NCBI GenBank assembly: GCA_003506895.1
Contig: DNXO01000067.1
Span: 19,275-66,472 of the forward strand
Length of the DNA: 47,198 bases
Direction: 5' to 3'
Origin: Acetobacteraceae bacterium
GTDB taxonomy: Bacteria; Pseudomonadota; Alphaproteobacteria; Acetobacterales; Acetobacteraceae
The position numbers and the translations under genes were made by a program. Of the stretch, positions 16,600-25,181 are shown one piece after another (the first letter of the stretch is position 1; every line of letters starts with the position of its first letter). Under the pieces are notes generated by a model. The model made no database searches. It was given only the letters and a program-made list of their open reading frames with translations, and had not been told where the DNA came from.

Positions 16600-17391
16600 A
16601 TGGGACTTTCCGACCCCGCCGCCTCGATGCTCGCGACCCGTGATCGGTATTTCGTGCCCTGTGTCATGGCACCGTTCGCCGAGGACCTGGCCCGCCGGCT
16701 GGGCCGCCTGACCAACGGCCCGGTGCTGGAAATCGCGGCCGACACCGGCGCCTTGACCCTGGCCATGGCCGCATCGCTATCGGCGGGCCTGACCATCATC
16801 GCCACGGACCCTGATCCGGCGGCTATCGAGCACGCCTCGGCCAAATCGGGCATGGCCCGCGTCACCTGGCAGACAGCCGAACCCCAGGCGTTACCATTTC
16901 AGGACGCCACCTTCGGGGTCGTCGCCTGCCTGTTCGCCGCGGCAACCTTGCCCGACCGCGTCGCGACATTCCAAGAGGTCCGGCGTGTCATGAAACGCGG
17001 CGCACGCTTCCTGTTCAGCGTTCCGGGCCATATCCGGCAGAATCCCGTCGCGGACTGCATCCACGCCGCGCTTGAAACATTGTCCCCCGGCGATCCGCCC
17101 AGCTTTATCGGGCATGGTCTGCACGGCTACGGCGACAGCGAAACCATCGACGACGACCTGACGGAAGCAGGTTTTACGGATGCCATCTACACGGCGGTCG
17201 ATTTACCGTTCGCCGCCGACTCTGCCAGGGAGGTTGCCATGGGATACTGTTTGGGCACGCCGCTGCGCGCGGAAATCCAGCGCCGATTTCCGCATGGGAC
17301 CGACAGCGTAACGCAGGCGCTTGAAAAACGATTTGGCACCGGCAAGATCAAGGCGACCATGCGCGCCCAAGTCGTGTCCGCCGCCGGATGA
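16600..17391 (+). CDS. Class I SAM-dependent methyltransferase
   Basis: Methyltransferase with a Rossmann fold of the Methyltransf_11/UbiE type, 263 residues. Motif I reads VLEIAADTGALT (about 42-53), with Ala-Ala in place of the usual Gly-Cys; the acidic residue ending strand 2 is in IIATDPDP (about 66-73), and motif post-II/III is seen as QALPFQDATFGVV followed by FQEVRRVMKRGARFLFSVPG. The substrate is unknown. The gene is tightly packed: six bases after the binding-protein stop, and its own stop overlaps the next start in ATGA at 17388-17391. A cytosolic small-molecule methylation linked to the adjoining oxidoreductase is plausible but unproven. Confidence 0.88.
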   Translation: MGLSDPAASMLATRDRYFVPCVMAPFAEDLARRLGRLTNGPVLEIAADTGALTLAMAASLSAGLTIIATDPDPAAIEHASAKSGMARVTWQTAEPQALPFQDATFGVVACLFAAATLPDRVATFQEVRRVMKRGARFLFSVPGHIRQNPVADCIHAALETLSPGDPPSFIGHGLHGYGDSETIDDDLTEAGFTDAIYTAVDLPFAADSAREVAMGYCLGTPLRAEIQRRFPHGTDSVTQALEKRFGTGKIKATMRAQVVSAAG

Positions 17392-18647
17392 GCCGCGTCG
17401 TTGTCATTGGTGGCGGTGTGGTCGGCATCGCCAGCGCCATCGAGTTGCTGCGTGACGGACATACCGTGACGATCCTTGAACCCGGCACGCCTGGCGGAGA
17501 ACAGGCCGCCAGCTATGGCAACGGGACGCTGCTGAATCCAAGTTCTGTTATACCGATGTCCTCGCCGGGGCTGTGGAAGAAGGTCCCGGGGTATCTTCGC
17601 GATCCGCTGGGTCCTTTGACCATCCGCTGGTCCTATCTGCCGCGCCTGTTGCCCTGGCTGATTCGTTTCGTCAAAGCCGGCTCATCGGCTGCGAAGGTTG
17701 GGGGTATCGGCCGAGCGCTGGCGCCGCTGCTGGCCAATGCGCCCGGGCTGCACCGCACACTGGCCGAGGAAGCCGGTGTCGCCGAACTGATCACCCAGCA
17801 GGGCGTGTTGTTCGCTTTCCCCGACCGTGCCGCGTTTGAGGCGGAGGGCCTGTCCTGGAGCGTGCGCCGCGACAACGGCACAAAGTGGCTTGAACTCGAT
17901 GAGGACGAACTGCGCCAGCGCGAGCCCACGCTGGACCGGCACTACAAATTCGCCGTCCTGGTCGAGGAGAACGGCCAGTGCCGCGATCCAGGCGCCTATG
18001 TTGCCGCCCTTGCCCGCCATGCCGCCTCGCTGGGCGCCACCGTGGTGCGGACAGGCGGCACCGGATTCCGGACCGAGGGCGGAAGGCTGCGGGCGGTTAC
18101 GACGCGCGAGGGCGAAATCGCCTGCGACAAGGCGGTGATCGCGGCCGGCGCGTGGTCGAAGGTGTTGGCGAAGGCCGCCGGCGATCGGGTCTTCCTGGAA
18201 ACGGAGCGGGGCTATCACGCGGTGATCGCCGATCCGGGCGTGGAGCCGCGCTATCCGATGATGCCGAGCGACGGGAAGATGGCGTGCGTCATGACGCCGG
18301 ATGGGCTGCGGTTGGCCGGGCAGGTCGAACTCGCGGGGCTGGAGGCGGCGCCGAACTGGCAGCGCGCCGAGGTTCTGCTGAAGTTCGCGCGCAAGGTTTA
18401 TCCGGGCCTGCGGGCCGATCTGTCGGTGGATCAGGTCAAGGTCTGGATGGGTCACCGGCCCTCGACACCTGACGGACTGCCGGTGCTGGGGCTTGCCTCG
18501 GGGTGTGCGGACGTCGTGCATGCTTTCGGGCATGGGCATGTCGGGCTGACGGCGGCGGCGATGACCGGGAAGATCGTTGCCGATCTGCTCGCTGGGCGGG
18601 CCGCCGCATTTGATCTGGCGCCTTATTCGGCGGCGCGATTTCGGTAG
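17388..18647 (+). CDS. FAD-dependent oxidoreductase, D-amino acid dehydrogenase (DadA)-like
   Basis: DAO-family flavoenzyme of 419 residues, close in size to DadA, which deaminates D-amino acids and passes electrons to the respiratory chain. Seen are the dinucleotide-binding motif VVVIGGGVVGIASA (4-17), ASYGNGTLLNP (about 43-53) typical of DadA-like proteins, a middle IRWSYLPRLLPWLIRF segment, and the C-terminal GHRPSTPDGLPVLG and FGHGHVGLTAAAMTG blocks that close over FAD. The start ATG overlaps the methyltransferase TGA, indicating translational coupling. With the upstream dipeptide-type binding protein this suggests uptake and oxidation of a D-amino acid or amino-acid derivative; glycine/sarcosine oxidase-like specificity is an alternative. 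Confidence 0.9.
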   Translation: MSRVVVIGGGVVGIASAIELLRDGHTVTILEPGTPGGEQAASYGNGTLLNPSSVIPMSSPGLWKKVPGYLRDPLGPLTIRWSYLPRLLPWLIRFVKAGSSAAKVGGIGRALAPLLANAPGLHRTLAEEAGVAELITQQGVLFAFPDRAAFEAEGLSWSVRRDNGTKWLELDEDELRQREPTLDRHYKFAVLVEENGQCRDPGAYVAALARHAASLGATVVRTGGTGFRTEGGRLRAVTTREGEIACDKAVIAAGAWSKVLAKAAGDRVFLETERGYHAVIADPGVEPRYPMMPSDGKMACVMTPDGLRLAGQVELAGLEAAPNWQRAEVLLKFARKVYPGLRADLSVDQVKVWMGHRPSTPDGLPVLGLASGCADVVHAFGHGHVGLTAAAMTGKIVADLLAGRAAAFDLAPYSAARFR

Positions 18648-18878
18648 GCGGGGTGCCGGCTGACTGTAGTCGTGGGCTGGGGCGTTGGAAAGAAAGGGTT
18701 CATCACGGATTTTGGGGATTTATGCAGGGGTGTCCACGGAAGGTTGCCCCCGGTACCGCGTGCGATTTATTTCCATTTGGCTCACCGTCCCTGCCGACAC
18801 CCGCGGGCTCCGGTGATATGATCCCGGCCGTTAGAACGCCCGCGCGACGCGCCCCCACAGGCACGGCATGACGATGCG

Positions 18879-19649
18879 CTAACGCCGGGGGTCGCCGATC
18901 GCCGGCAGATCACCGGTCATGCCCGCCAGCACCTCGGCCACGTGCCGCGCCTGGACCGGGTGCCCCTCTCGCTTCAATCGCCCGGCTATATTCAGCAGGC
19001 AACCCAGGTCGCCCGCCAGAACCGTGTCGGCCCCGGTCGCCGCGATGTCCTGGGTCTTGTCCGAAACCATTCGGATGGAGATGTCCGGATATTTCACGCA
19101 GAACGTGCCGCCAAACCCGCAACAGATCTCCGGTTCGGCCATTTCAACGATGGTTGCGCCGGCCGCCTTCAGCAGGTCGCGTGGTTGCTGCTTGATCCCC
19201 AGTTCCCGCAGCCCTGAACAACTGTCGTGATAGGTGACCGTTCCCGGGAACGCGGCCGCGCCGGTGTCACGCACGCCCATCACGTCGGTCAGGAAGCTGA
19301 CAAGCTCATACACCCGCGAGGCCATTGCATCAGCCACCGCGCGCAGGTTGGGGTCGTCGTCGAACAGATGCGGCAGGTGGTGCTTCAGCATACCGCCGCA
19401 CGACCCGGACGGCACCACGATGTAATCGTAGCCGCGAAACGCCTCAACAATACCCACCGCCAGATCGCGGGCCGTGCGCCGGTCGCCGGAGTTGTACGCC
19501 GGCTGCCCGCAGCAGGTTTGTGCCCGGGGCACCTCCACCTGGCACCCGGCCCGCTCCAGGAGCCGGATCGCGGCGAAGCCGACCGAAGGACGGTGCAGAT
19601 CGACCAGACAGGTCACGAACAGACCCACCCGAGGCTTGGTCGCAGTCAT
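18879..19649 (-). CDS. CCG-domain (Fe-S) protein, LutA/YkgE family
   Basis: 256-residue protein with two cysteine-rich CCG domains: TCCGQPAYNSG (about 45-55) with an upstream FVTCLVD, and ICCGFGGTFCVKYP (about 172-185) with upstream YHDSCSGL. This matches LutA/YkgE, one subunit of the LutABC L-lactate oxidation complex, and the related GlpC/GlcF subunits. LutB and LutC are not present on either side, so it is an orphan here. The start at 19649 is chosen for GGGGGATAGTTG upstream. Cytoplasmic. A role in lactate, glycolate or glycerol-phosphate oxidation is possible; the partner must be elsewhere. Confidence 0.88.
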   Translation of the reverse strand: MTATKPRVGLFVTCLVDLHRPSVGFAAIRLLERAGCQVEVPRAQTCCGQPAYNSGDRRTARDLAVGIVEAFRGYDYIVVPSGSCGGMLKHHLPHLFDDDPNLRAVADAMASRVYELVSFLTDVMGVRDTGAAAFPGTVTYHDSCSGLRELGIKQQPRDLLKAAGATIVEMAEPEICCGFGGTFCVKYPDISIRMVSDKTQDIAATGADTVLAGDLGCLLNIAGRLKREGHPVQARHVAEVLAGMTGDLPAIGDPRR

Positions 19650-19815
19650 CAACTATCCCCCATTACAGCGAGGTTCGGGCGACCCCCGCCCGCATTTTCA
19701 TGAACGGCGCCATCCCGGACAGCCGCGCCCCGGCTTACAGGGACATTGGCCCGGGAACGCCCGGCCATGACGATAAAGGGATTACTCGCCGGCGCCTACT
19801 ACCAGACCCGCAAAA

Positions 19816-20487
19816 TCAACCGCTCCGCGCCGCCACCAGCCGCCAGGTCGGGTCTTGCTGCGACAGATCGCGCTCAAACGTCCACAGATCGGTGATTTCC
19901 GTCACCGCATCCGTCCCGGTCAACGGCCGGCCGTTCTTGTCATGCGTATAGCTGATCTGGTCCGAGACAATCCGAGCGGTTACCAGGCCGACACGACCCT
20001 TCAGTTCGGCCGAGTCGATGCTGAGGTGATGCATCGACTTGATCTCGCTGAACTGTGTCTCTCCGGCCTTTTCGCGCGCCGAGATCGCCTGCTCGAACGC
20101 CGCATAGGTTTCATCACCCAGCAGCGGCCGCAGCGCCACGCGGTTTCCCGCGGCAAACGCGGCGACGATCATCCGGAACGCCTGATCCGCGCCCGCCAGG
20201 AACCGGGAGGGATCGAATGTCGGGTCGATCGCCCGCATCTGGGCCAGGGCCTGACCGGTCGGGGACGCGGCATCCGGCATCGTCTGCGCGGTGGGCGTGA
20301 CCGGAGGCTCCGCCTTCGCGTCGATCACCGGTCCGGGGGCGGGACGCAGCGGCGCCTGCTGTGCCGGCTGTGCCGGACGTTCGAACCCCTGCCGTTTACC
20401 CAGGATGCCGCGCAGCCGCAGAACCAGAAAGGCCGCAACCATCCCAAACAGCACCAGATCGATTGGAAATCCGCCGCTCGCGCCCAT
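19816..20487 (-). CDS. Tim44-domain inner-membrane protein (TimA-like)
   Basis: 223 residues. A hydrophobic segment at about 8-25 (DLVLFGMVAAFLVLRLRG) anchors the N-terminus, then a Pro/Ala/Gln-rich linker (about 32-75), and a C-terminal Tim44-like domain (about 80-220) including FDPSRFLAGADQAFRMIVAAF and LLGDETYAAFEQAI, the regions that match TimA of alphaproteobacteria and mitochondrial Tim44. TimA-type genes commonly neighbour secB in alphaproteobacteria, and secB is 0.75 kb away here. A role in membrane-associated protein handling is inferred. It is divergent from the phosphatase gene, with a 108-bp spacer. Confidence 0.9.
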   Translation of the reverse strand: MGASGGFPIDLVLFGMVAAFLVLRLRGILGKRQGFERPAQPAQQAPLRPAPGPVIDAKAEPPVTPTAQTMPDAASPTGQALAQMRAIDPTFDPSRFLAGADQAFRMIVAAFAAGNRVALRPLLGDETYAAFEQAISAREKAGETQFSEIKSMHHLSIDSAELKGRVGLVTARIVSDQISYTHDKNGRPLTGTDAVTEITDLWTFERDLSQQDPTWRLVAARSG

Positions 20488-20595
20488 GCCACATACTCCT
20501 TCGTCAGACAGATAGGGGCGCGAGTGGCATCTGACAAACGAAACCGGCCACGCGCCGCACTTGCTCCCCGTTTTGCCCGCCTATATCTCGTCGAT

Positions 20596-21150
20596 ATGAT
20601 CCTGCTCCGCCATGGCCAAAGCGAATTCAACCTGCATTTCGGCGCCACCCGCCGCGATCCGGGCATCATCGATCCGCGCCTGACGGCGTTGGGGCACACC
20701 CAGGCGGAAGAGGCCGCCGAACAGCTTGCCAGCCAGGGAATCGAGCGCATCATCGTCTCGCCTTACACGCGCGCATTGCAGACCGCCCGCCCGGTCGCCG
20801 CCGCCCTTGGCGTGCCGGTGACGATCGACCCAACCGTCAGAGAGCGGTACGCTTATGCGTGCGATATCGGCTCCCCACGCCAGGACCTGGAGCGAGACTG
20901 GCCGCACCACGATTTCGGTGAGATCGATCCCATCTGGTGGCCGAACGAGGAGGAACCCGAAGCCTCCATCATCGACCGCGCCGCCCGTTTCCGGGCCGGC
21001 CTGGCCGCCCGGCATGACTGGACGAATACGCTGGTCGTCACGCATTGGGGCTTCATTCTCAGCCTGACCGGCCAGAGCGTCGCCAATGGTCAATGGCTGC
21101 GCTGCGACCCCACCGAACCGCCGCCAGAACGATTGGTCTGGCACGCTTAA
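20596..21150 (+). CDS. Histidine phosphatase superfamily protein
   Basis: Phosphoglycerate-mutase-like (histidine phosphatase) protein of 184 residues. The phospho-accepting RHG motif is at the very start (MILLRHGQSEFN), the second Arg is in SPYTRALQTA (about 55-64), and the second His is in VVTHWGFI (about 153-160). The start at 20596 was chosen because RHG enzymes begin just before this strand; the frame is open further upstream but that part does not resemble the family. Likely cytoplasmic phosphatase with unknown substrate. It sits between timA and secB and is co-directional with secB, 82 bp apart. Confidence 0.9.
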   Translation: MILLRHGQSEFNLHFGATRRDPGIIDPRLTALGHTQAEEAAEQLASQGIERIIVSPYTRALQTARPVAAALGVPVTIDPTVRERYAYACDIGSPRQDLERDWPHHDFGEIDPIWWPNEEEPEASIIDRAARFRAGLAARHDWTNTLVVTHWGFILSLTGQSVANGQWLRCDPTEPPPERLVWHA

Positions 21151-21232
21151 CAGGTGGCAAACGCCTGGCAACCGTGCTACCCGGCGCGCCAACGCTGAAG
21201 TCGGCGCCGCCCTTATCCGCACGGAGACATTG

Positions 21233-21754
21233 ATGTCCGAGACAACACCCGCCCCGCAGGCCGCTGGCCAGCCGGTTCAGCCGCTGGTGGTGAACATCCA
21301 GTATGTGAAGGACCTGTCCTTCGAGGTGCCGGGTGCGCCGCAGATCTACAGCCAACTCCGCGCTCAGCCGCAGGTCAGCATCAACCTGGATGTCCAGGCC
21401 CGCCGCGTGCAGGAGGGCCAGGACGTGTATGAGGTCGCGATCATGATCCGCGCCGAGGCGCATGACAGCGCCGCCGCACAAGGCAACGGACAGGCGGCCG
21501 CGCCGGCGCTGACGGTCTTCGTCGCGGAACTGACCTATGCCGGCGTGTTCACCCTGAACGGCCTGCCGGAAAACGCGGTGGAACCCGTGCTGCTGGTAGA
21601 ATGCCCGCGCATACTGTTCCCGTTCGCCCGCAACATCCTGGCCGACGTGACCCGCGATGGCGGGTTCCCGCCCGTGCTGTTGCAGCCGATCGACTTCGTG
21701 GCGCTTTGGCAGTCTCGCCGCGCCCAGGCTGGCGCTCCCACGGCCGTCGCGTAA
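21233..21754 (+). CDS. secB: Protein-export chaperone SecB
   Basis: SecB keeps preproteins unfolded and delivers them to SecA. The 173-residue protein has the family core from about residue 18: VVNIQYVKDLSFEVPGAP, the beta-sheet peptide-binding face, then VFVAELTYAGVFTL and the highly conserved CPRILFPFARNILADVTRDGGFPP block, here split over about residues 122-147. An extra Ala/Gln-rich insertion (AQGNGQAAAPA) sits in the middle. GGAGA nine bases upstream supports the ATG at 21233. It is convergent with the J-domain gene, and the short gap between them holds two hairpins. Confidence 0.96.
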   Translation: MSETTPAPQAAGQPVQPLVVNIQYVKDLSFEVPGAPQIYSQLRAQPQVSINLDVQARRVQEGQDVYEVAIMIRAEAHDSAAAQGNGQAAAPALTVFVAELTYAGVFTLNGLPENAVEPVLLVECPRILFPFARNILADVTRDGGFPPVLLQPIDFVALWQSRRAQAGAPTAVA

Positions 21755-21763
21755 CGCCTTTTT

Positions 21764-21819
21764 CGGCATGGCCCGGATACACCGGACCATGCCGGATTGG
21801 GTTGGGCGGTTTTCGCCCA
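21764..21819. terminator. Two hairpins between convergent secB and J-domain gene
   Basis: Hairpin 1: CGGCATGG-C-CCGG (21764-21776), loop ATACA, CCGG-A-CCATGCCG (21782-21794), 12 pairs with one mismatch. Hairpin 2: TGGGCG (21803-21808), loop GTTTT, CGCCCA (21814-21819). No T-run directly follows either stem on the plus strand, so termination is plausible from position but not canonical. Confidence 0.5.
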
Positions 21820-21845
21820 GGGTGATGACCTTATCTCTTTTTGGC

Positions 21846-23009
21846 CTACTCCATCTCGAAGGCTTGGTCGGATATCTCCGACGCCCCCTCGGTGTCCGCC
21901 GTGACCACGATGCGGGCACTCCCCGGCACCCTGATGGAGGCCTGCATCCGCCGCGCCCGCATTCCCGCCGCGAAGGCGTTGCAGGCCCGGCTCCATAGTT
22001 CTCCTATGGCGAATTCCGGCCGGTAGATCCCCTCCGGCAAGCCGTCCAGATCGGCATGGCCGCCCGGACCCAGGAACACCGCAACCACGACCGCGCCGGT
22101 TTCGTCCCGTAATTTCATCACCGCCGGCTGCACGGCGCGGTTTTCAATCCGCAACCTGCCGTTTCCGTAACCACGACGCTCCAGCACCTCCGCATCCGCC
22201 GGGGTTGGGCCGGAGTTGTAGCCGCAATACGCGTTCCGAGCGGCCGTGGCATCGCCGGGGGTTAGGTGGTCGGCGCCGATGAAGCCATTGCCCTTCTCAT
22301 TGACCAACACCTCCAACATCCCATTCTGCCGGACGATTCGCACCGCCTGCACGGCACTGAAGGGGGGCAACTGGCCCAATGGCACAAGCGCGTTCCGTTC
22401 GGGGTCAAGCCGCCACAACACCGCGGGTGTGCCCGCCGGCACGACGTAGAAATTGGGCGTCCCAGCCAGCCTTACCGGCGCCGGCCCATAGAGCACGGCT
22501 CGGTGGGCGGCGGGCGACAACGGCTCAACAGACTGCGCGTTCGGTCTTATCCCCGCACTGTTGGCAGGAAGAGGCGTCATGAGATGACTTCCCGCTTCAT
22601 ACAGGCACAGGCACAAAAACGCCCCAAGCCCGGCCCATACGCCCACCGACACGCCGGATATACGCGAACGCCACATCGGCGCCCGACTCGGCGCCGGGCT
22701 TGGCGGCGGCGGTGGATGGTAAACCGGGCGGCGGACAGCGGCGGCGACCTCGGGCTCCAGCGCCGGGCGCTCTGCCATTGCGCGGGCTTTGCGGTCGTAT
22801 GCTTCTCGCCGGTCGCGATTCGACAGCACATCGTATGCTTGCTTGACCGCGACGAATGCCTGGGCATTGCCGGTCACCGGCACATCCGGATGCAGAAGGC
22901 GCGCCTTGGCCCGGAAGGCGCTGACGACGGATGCCCGGGTAGCAACCGGTTCTATGCCGAGGCGAGCGTAAAGGCCCTCGGGGTCCAGGCGTGTCGGGGG
23001 TGGCGGCAT
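21846..23009 (-). CDS. Membrane-anchored J-domain protein
   Basis: 387 residues. The N-terminal J domain (about 10-72) has the HPD tripeptide at 40-42 and the YDVLSNRDRREAYDRKA helix, so it should stimulate a DnaK-type chaperone. A Pro-rich linker (about 95-112) leads to a single hydrophobic segment (about 118-140, VGVWAGLGAFLCLCLYEAG). The C-terminal 240 residues are unusual: an SH3-like stretch (FYVVPAGTPAVLWRLDPERN...) and a final domain with two Cys and a Gly-rich core (VFLGPGGHADLDGLPEGIYRPEFAIGELW kept here as a description of about residues 315-343). I do not recognise that part. The layout puts the J domain in the cytoplasm and the large domain probably in the periplasm. It faces secB, suggesting a protein-folding or envelope function. 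Confidence 0.8.
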   Translation of the reverse strand: MPPPPTRLDPEGLYARLGIEPVATRASVVSAFRAKARLLHPDVPVTGNAQAFVAVKQAYDVLSNRDRREAYDRKARAMAERPALEPEVAAAVRRPVYHPPPPPSPAPSRAPMWRSRISGVSVGVWAGLGAFLCLCLYEAGSHLMTPLPANSAGIRPNAQSVEPLSPAAHRAVLYGPAPVRLAGTPNFYVVPAGTPAVLWRLDPERNALVPLGQLPPFSAVQAVRIVRQNGMLEVLVNEKGNGFIGADHLTPGDATAARNAYCGYNSGPTPADAEVLERRGYGNGRLRIENRAVQPAVMKLRDETGAVVVAVFLGPGGHADLDGLPEGIYRPEFAIGELWSRACNAFAAGMRARRMQASIRVPGSARIVVTADTEGASEISDQAFEME

Positions 23010-23119
23010 GGGAATTAGATGCTAGGTCCGGTTCGCGGCGGCAAGGCTGCAAGATGGCGGGGCGTTGAGGCGGCTATAGCAGAACATCCCGCCGCGGCGG
23101 ATCGGTTTAGGGAGACGGC

Positions 23120-24538
23120 GTGTCGATTGCACAAAAAGGTGCCCTTCGCTGGGTGGCACTGGTCATCCTGCTGGCCGGCGGCTTCATGCCGCCGCTGGAT
23201 TTTTTCATCGTCAACGTGGCGCTGTCCTCTATCCATGAGCGGCTGGGCGCCGATCCAGCGCAGTTACAACTCGTGATCTCGGGCTATGCCTGCGGCTATG
23301 GCGTGTTCCTGATCACCGGCGGCCGGTTGGGCGACCTGTATGGTCGCAAGCGCTGCTTCCTGATCGGCATGGCGGGGTTCTCCTTGGCCAGCCTGGTGTG
23401 CGGGCTCGCGACGTCCCCGATGCATCTGGTGATGGCGCGCGTCGTGCAGGGGTCGGCCGCGGCGGTCCTGCTGCCGCAGGTCCTGGGCACGATTCGGGCG
23501 CTGTTCCAGAACGAGCGCGAACTTGCGCGGGCAATGAGCGCCTATGGCATCATGATGGGCCTGGCCGCCGCGATCGGGCAGTTCAGCGGCGGCGCGCTGA
23601 TTCAGTGGAATCCGATGGATCTGGGGTGGCGGGCGATATTCCTGCTTCCGCTGCCGGTTTGTGCCGTCGCCCTGGTGGCGGGATGGAAGATCGTACCGGA
23701 AACCGGTGGCGGGCAGAACGTCCGGCTGGATCTGGGCGGCGCGGCGCTGATCTCGCTCAGCCTCGCCGCGATCGTGGTGCCGTTGTCGGAGGGACGCGAA
23801 CAAGGCTGGCCCGCGTGGGTGTTCGTTTCGCTGGCATGTGCCCCAGTCCTGATCGGGACATTCCTATGGTACGAGGACCGCCTGAGCCGAACAGGCGGCA
23901 TGCCGCTGGTGGATATGGCGCTGCTGCGGATTCCCAGCTTTCGCCGGGGCGTGCTGGTGGCGACGCTGTTTTTCTTTACCACCAGCTTTTACCTGCTGTT
24001 CGGGCTTTATCAGCAAGAGGGCCGCGGCCTGGCTCCGTTGGAAGTCGGCCTGACGATCGTTCCTTACGGCCTGGGGCTGTTTGCCGGGCCGCTGATCTCT
24101 GCCCCCTTCGTCAGCCTGCGTCCGAAGCTGCTGGCGATCGGCATGGGATTTCAGGTCACATTCTATACCGTGGTCGGTCTGCTGGTCGCCTTGGGAATTA
24201 ACGGCATGCCGCTCTCTATCGCGGTTTTCCTGGCCGGACTCGGCCAGGGTGTGGCGTTTCCGCGGCTATTCGCAACCGTGCTTGGCGACGTGCCCTCGGC
24301 GCAGGCGGGTGTGGCCGCGGGCATCACCAACTCGGCGCTGCAAATCGGCGCGGCGATCAGCGTGGCCGCCATCGGGTCGCTGTTCTTCGTCATCCTGGGC
24401 GGCGGAACCGGGGAGCGTGCCTACGCCCATGCCTTCTCGATCGCGCAATGGACCGCGACGGCCGGACTGTTTCTGGCGATGCTGATCGCGATACCTCCCA
24501 AGCGAAAACACCCGCCGGGGCCGCGCGCCAGCGGATAA
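23120..24538 (+). CDS. MFS drug/solute exporter, DHA2 (EmrB/QacA) type
   Basis: Major facilitator superfamily transporter of 472 residues with about 14 predicted membrane segments. The family motif A reads GGRLGDLYGRKR after TM2 (about 68-79), motif D1-like PPLDFFIVNVALSSI is in TM1, and motif C-like GLAAAIGQFSGGAL is in TM5. These are features of proton-coupled drug efflux proteins. The GTG start at 23120 is preceded by GGAGA. No membrane-fusion partner (EmrA) or regulator gene adjoins, so the substrate cannot be guessed. It is divergent from the J-domain gene. Confidence 0.92.
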   Translation: MSIAQKGALRWVALVILLAGGFMPPLDFFIVNVALSSIHERLGADPAQLQLVISGYACGYGVFLITGGRLGDLYGRKRCFLIGMAGFSLASLVCGLATSPMHLVMARVVQGSAAAVLLPQVLGTIRALFQNERELARAMSAYGIMMGLAAAIGQFSGGALIQWNPMDLGWRAIFLLPLPVCAVALVAGWKIVPETGGGQNVRLDLGGAALISLSLAAIVVPLSEGREQGWPAWVFVSLACAPVLIGTFLWYEDRLSRTGGMPLVDMALLRIPSFRRGVLVATLFFFTTSFYLLFGLYQQEGRGLAPLEVGLTIVPYGLGLFAGPLISAPFVSLRPKLLAIGMGFQVTFYTVVGLLVALGINGMPLSIAVFLAGLGQGVAFPRLFATVLGDVPSAQAGVAAGITNSALQIGAAISVAAIGSLFFVILGGGTGERAYAHAFSIAQWTATAGLFLAMLIAIPPKRKHPPGPRASG

Positions 24539-24590
24539 ATCCGATGCACACACTTGCGGCACAAGCCCCTGAATGAGTATGGAGCGTCGC

Positions 24591-25169
24591 ATGCGAACAA
24601 TGCCGTCCAATCCGCGCCTGACCGCCCCCCTTCTGTTGGGATGTTCCGTGCTGCTTCTCGCCGGCTGCAGCAGCGACAAGCTGACCCGGACGTTCGGACT
24701 GACCCGGGATGCGCCCGACGAATACACCGTCACGACGCGCGCGCCGTTGTCGATGCCGCCGGATTATAACCTGCGCCCGCCCACGCCCGGCGCGCCCCGC
24801 CCGCAGGAACAAAGCGAGCGGCAGCAGGCACAGGAAGCCCTTGTGCCACAGACCGCGCTGGGTGCCCCAGAGAGCGGGGCCAGTGCCGGCCAGACCGCCT
24901 TGCTACAGGAATCCGGCCCCGCCGCGCCGTCCGACATTCGCCGCAAGATCGATTCCGACGCCAACCACGCCGATTCAAGCGACAGCTTCATCGACAAGTT
25001 GCTGTATTGGCGGAAGCCGTCCACCGAACAGGTCCAGGTGGACGCCCAGAAGGAATCCCAGCGCCTGCGCGAGAATGCAGCACTCGGTGAGGGTCCGGAC
25101 GTCGGCAACACGCCGATCATCCAGCAGAAGAAAGAAGGTTGGTTTACCAAGCTTTTCTCCTGGATCTAG
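24591..25169 (+). CDS. DUF3035 lipoprotein
   Basis: 192 residues. The N-terminus is a lipoprotein signal with lipobox LLAGC at about 23-27 (SVLLLAGCSS). The region after it, APDEYTVTTRAPLSMPPDY, is the hallmark of the alphaproteobacterial DUF3035 family, proteins thought to be linked to outer-membrane assembly. The rest is a Gln/Pro/Ser-rich low-complexity stretch ending in a hydrophobic aromatic tail (GWFTKLFSWI). The ATG at 24591 is favoured by GGAG six bases upstream; an earlier in-frame ATG at 24573 would put charged residues before the signal. The next gene starts 12 bp after the stop. Confidence 0.85.
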   Translation: MRTMPSNPRLTAPLLLGCSVLLLAGCSSDKLTRTFGLTRDAPDEYTVTTRAPLSMPPDYNLRPPTPGAPRPQEQSERQQAQEALVPQTALGAPESGASAGQTALLQESGPAAPSDIRRKIDSDANHADSSDSFIDKLLYWRKPSTEQVQVDAQKESQRLRENAALGEGPDVGNTPIIQQKKEGWFTKLFSWI

Positions 25170-25181
25170 GTTGATCCCGGC

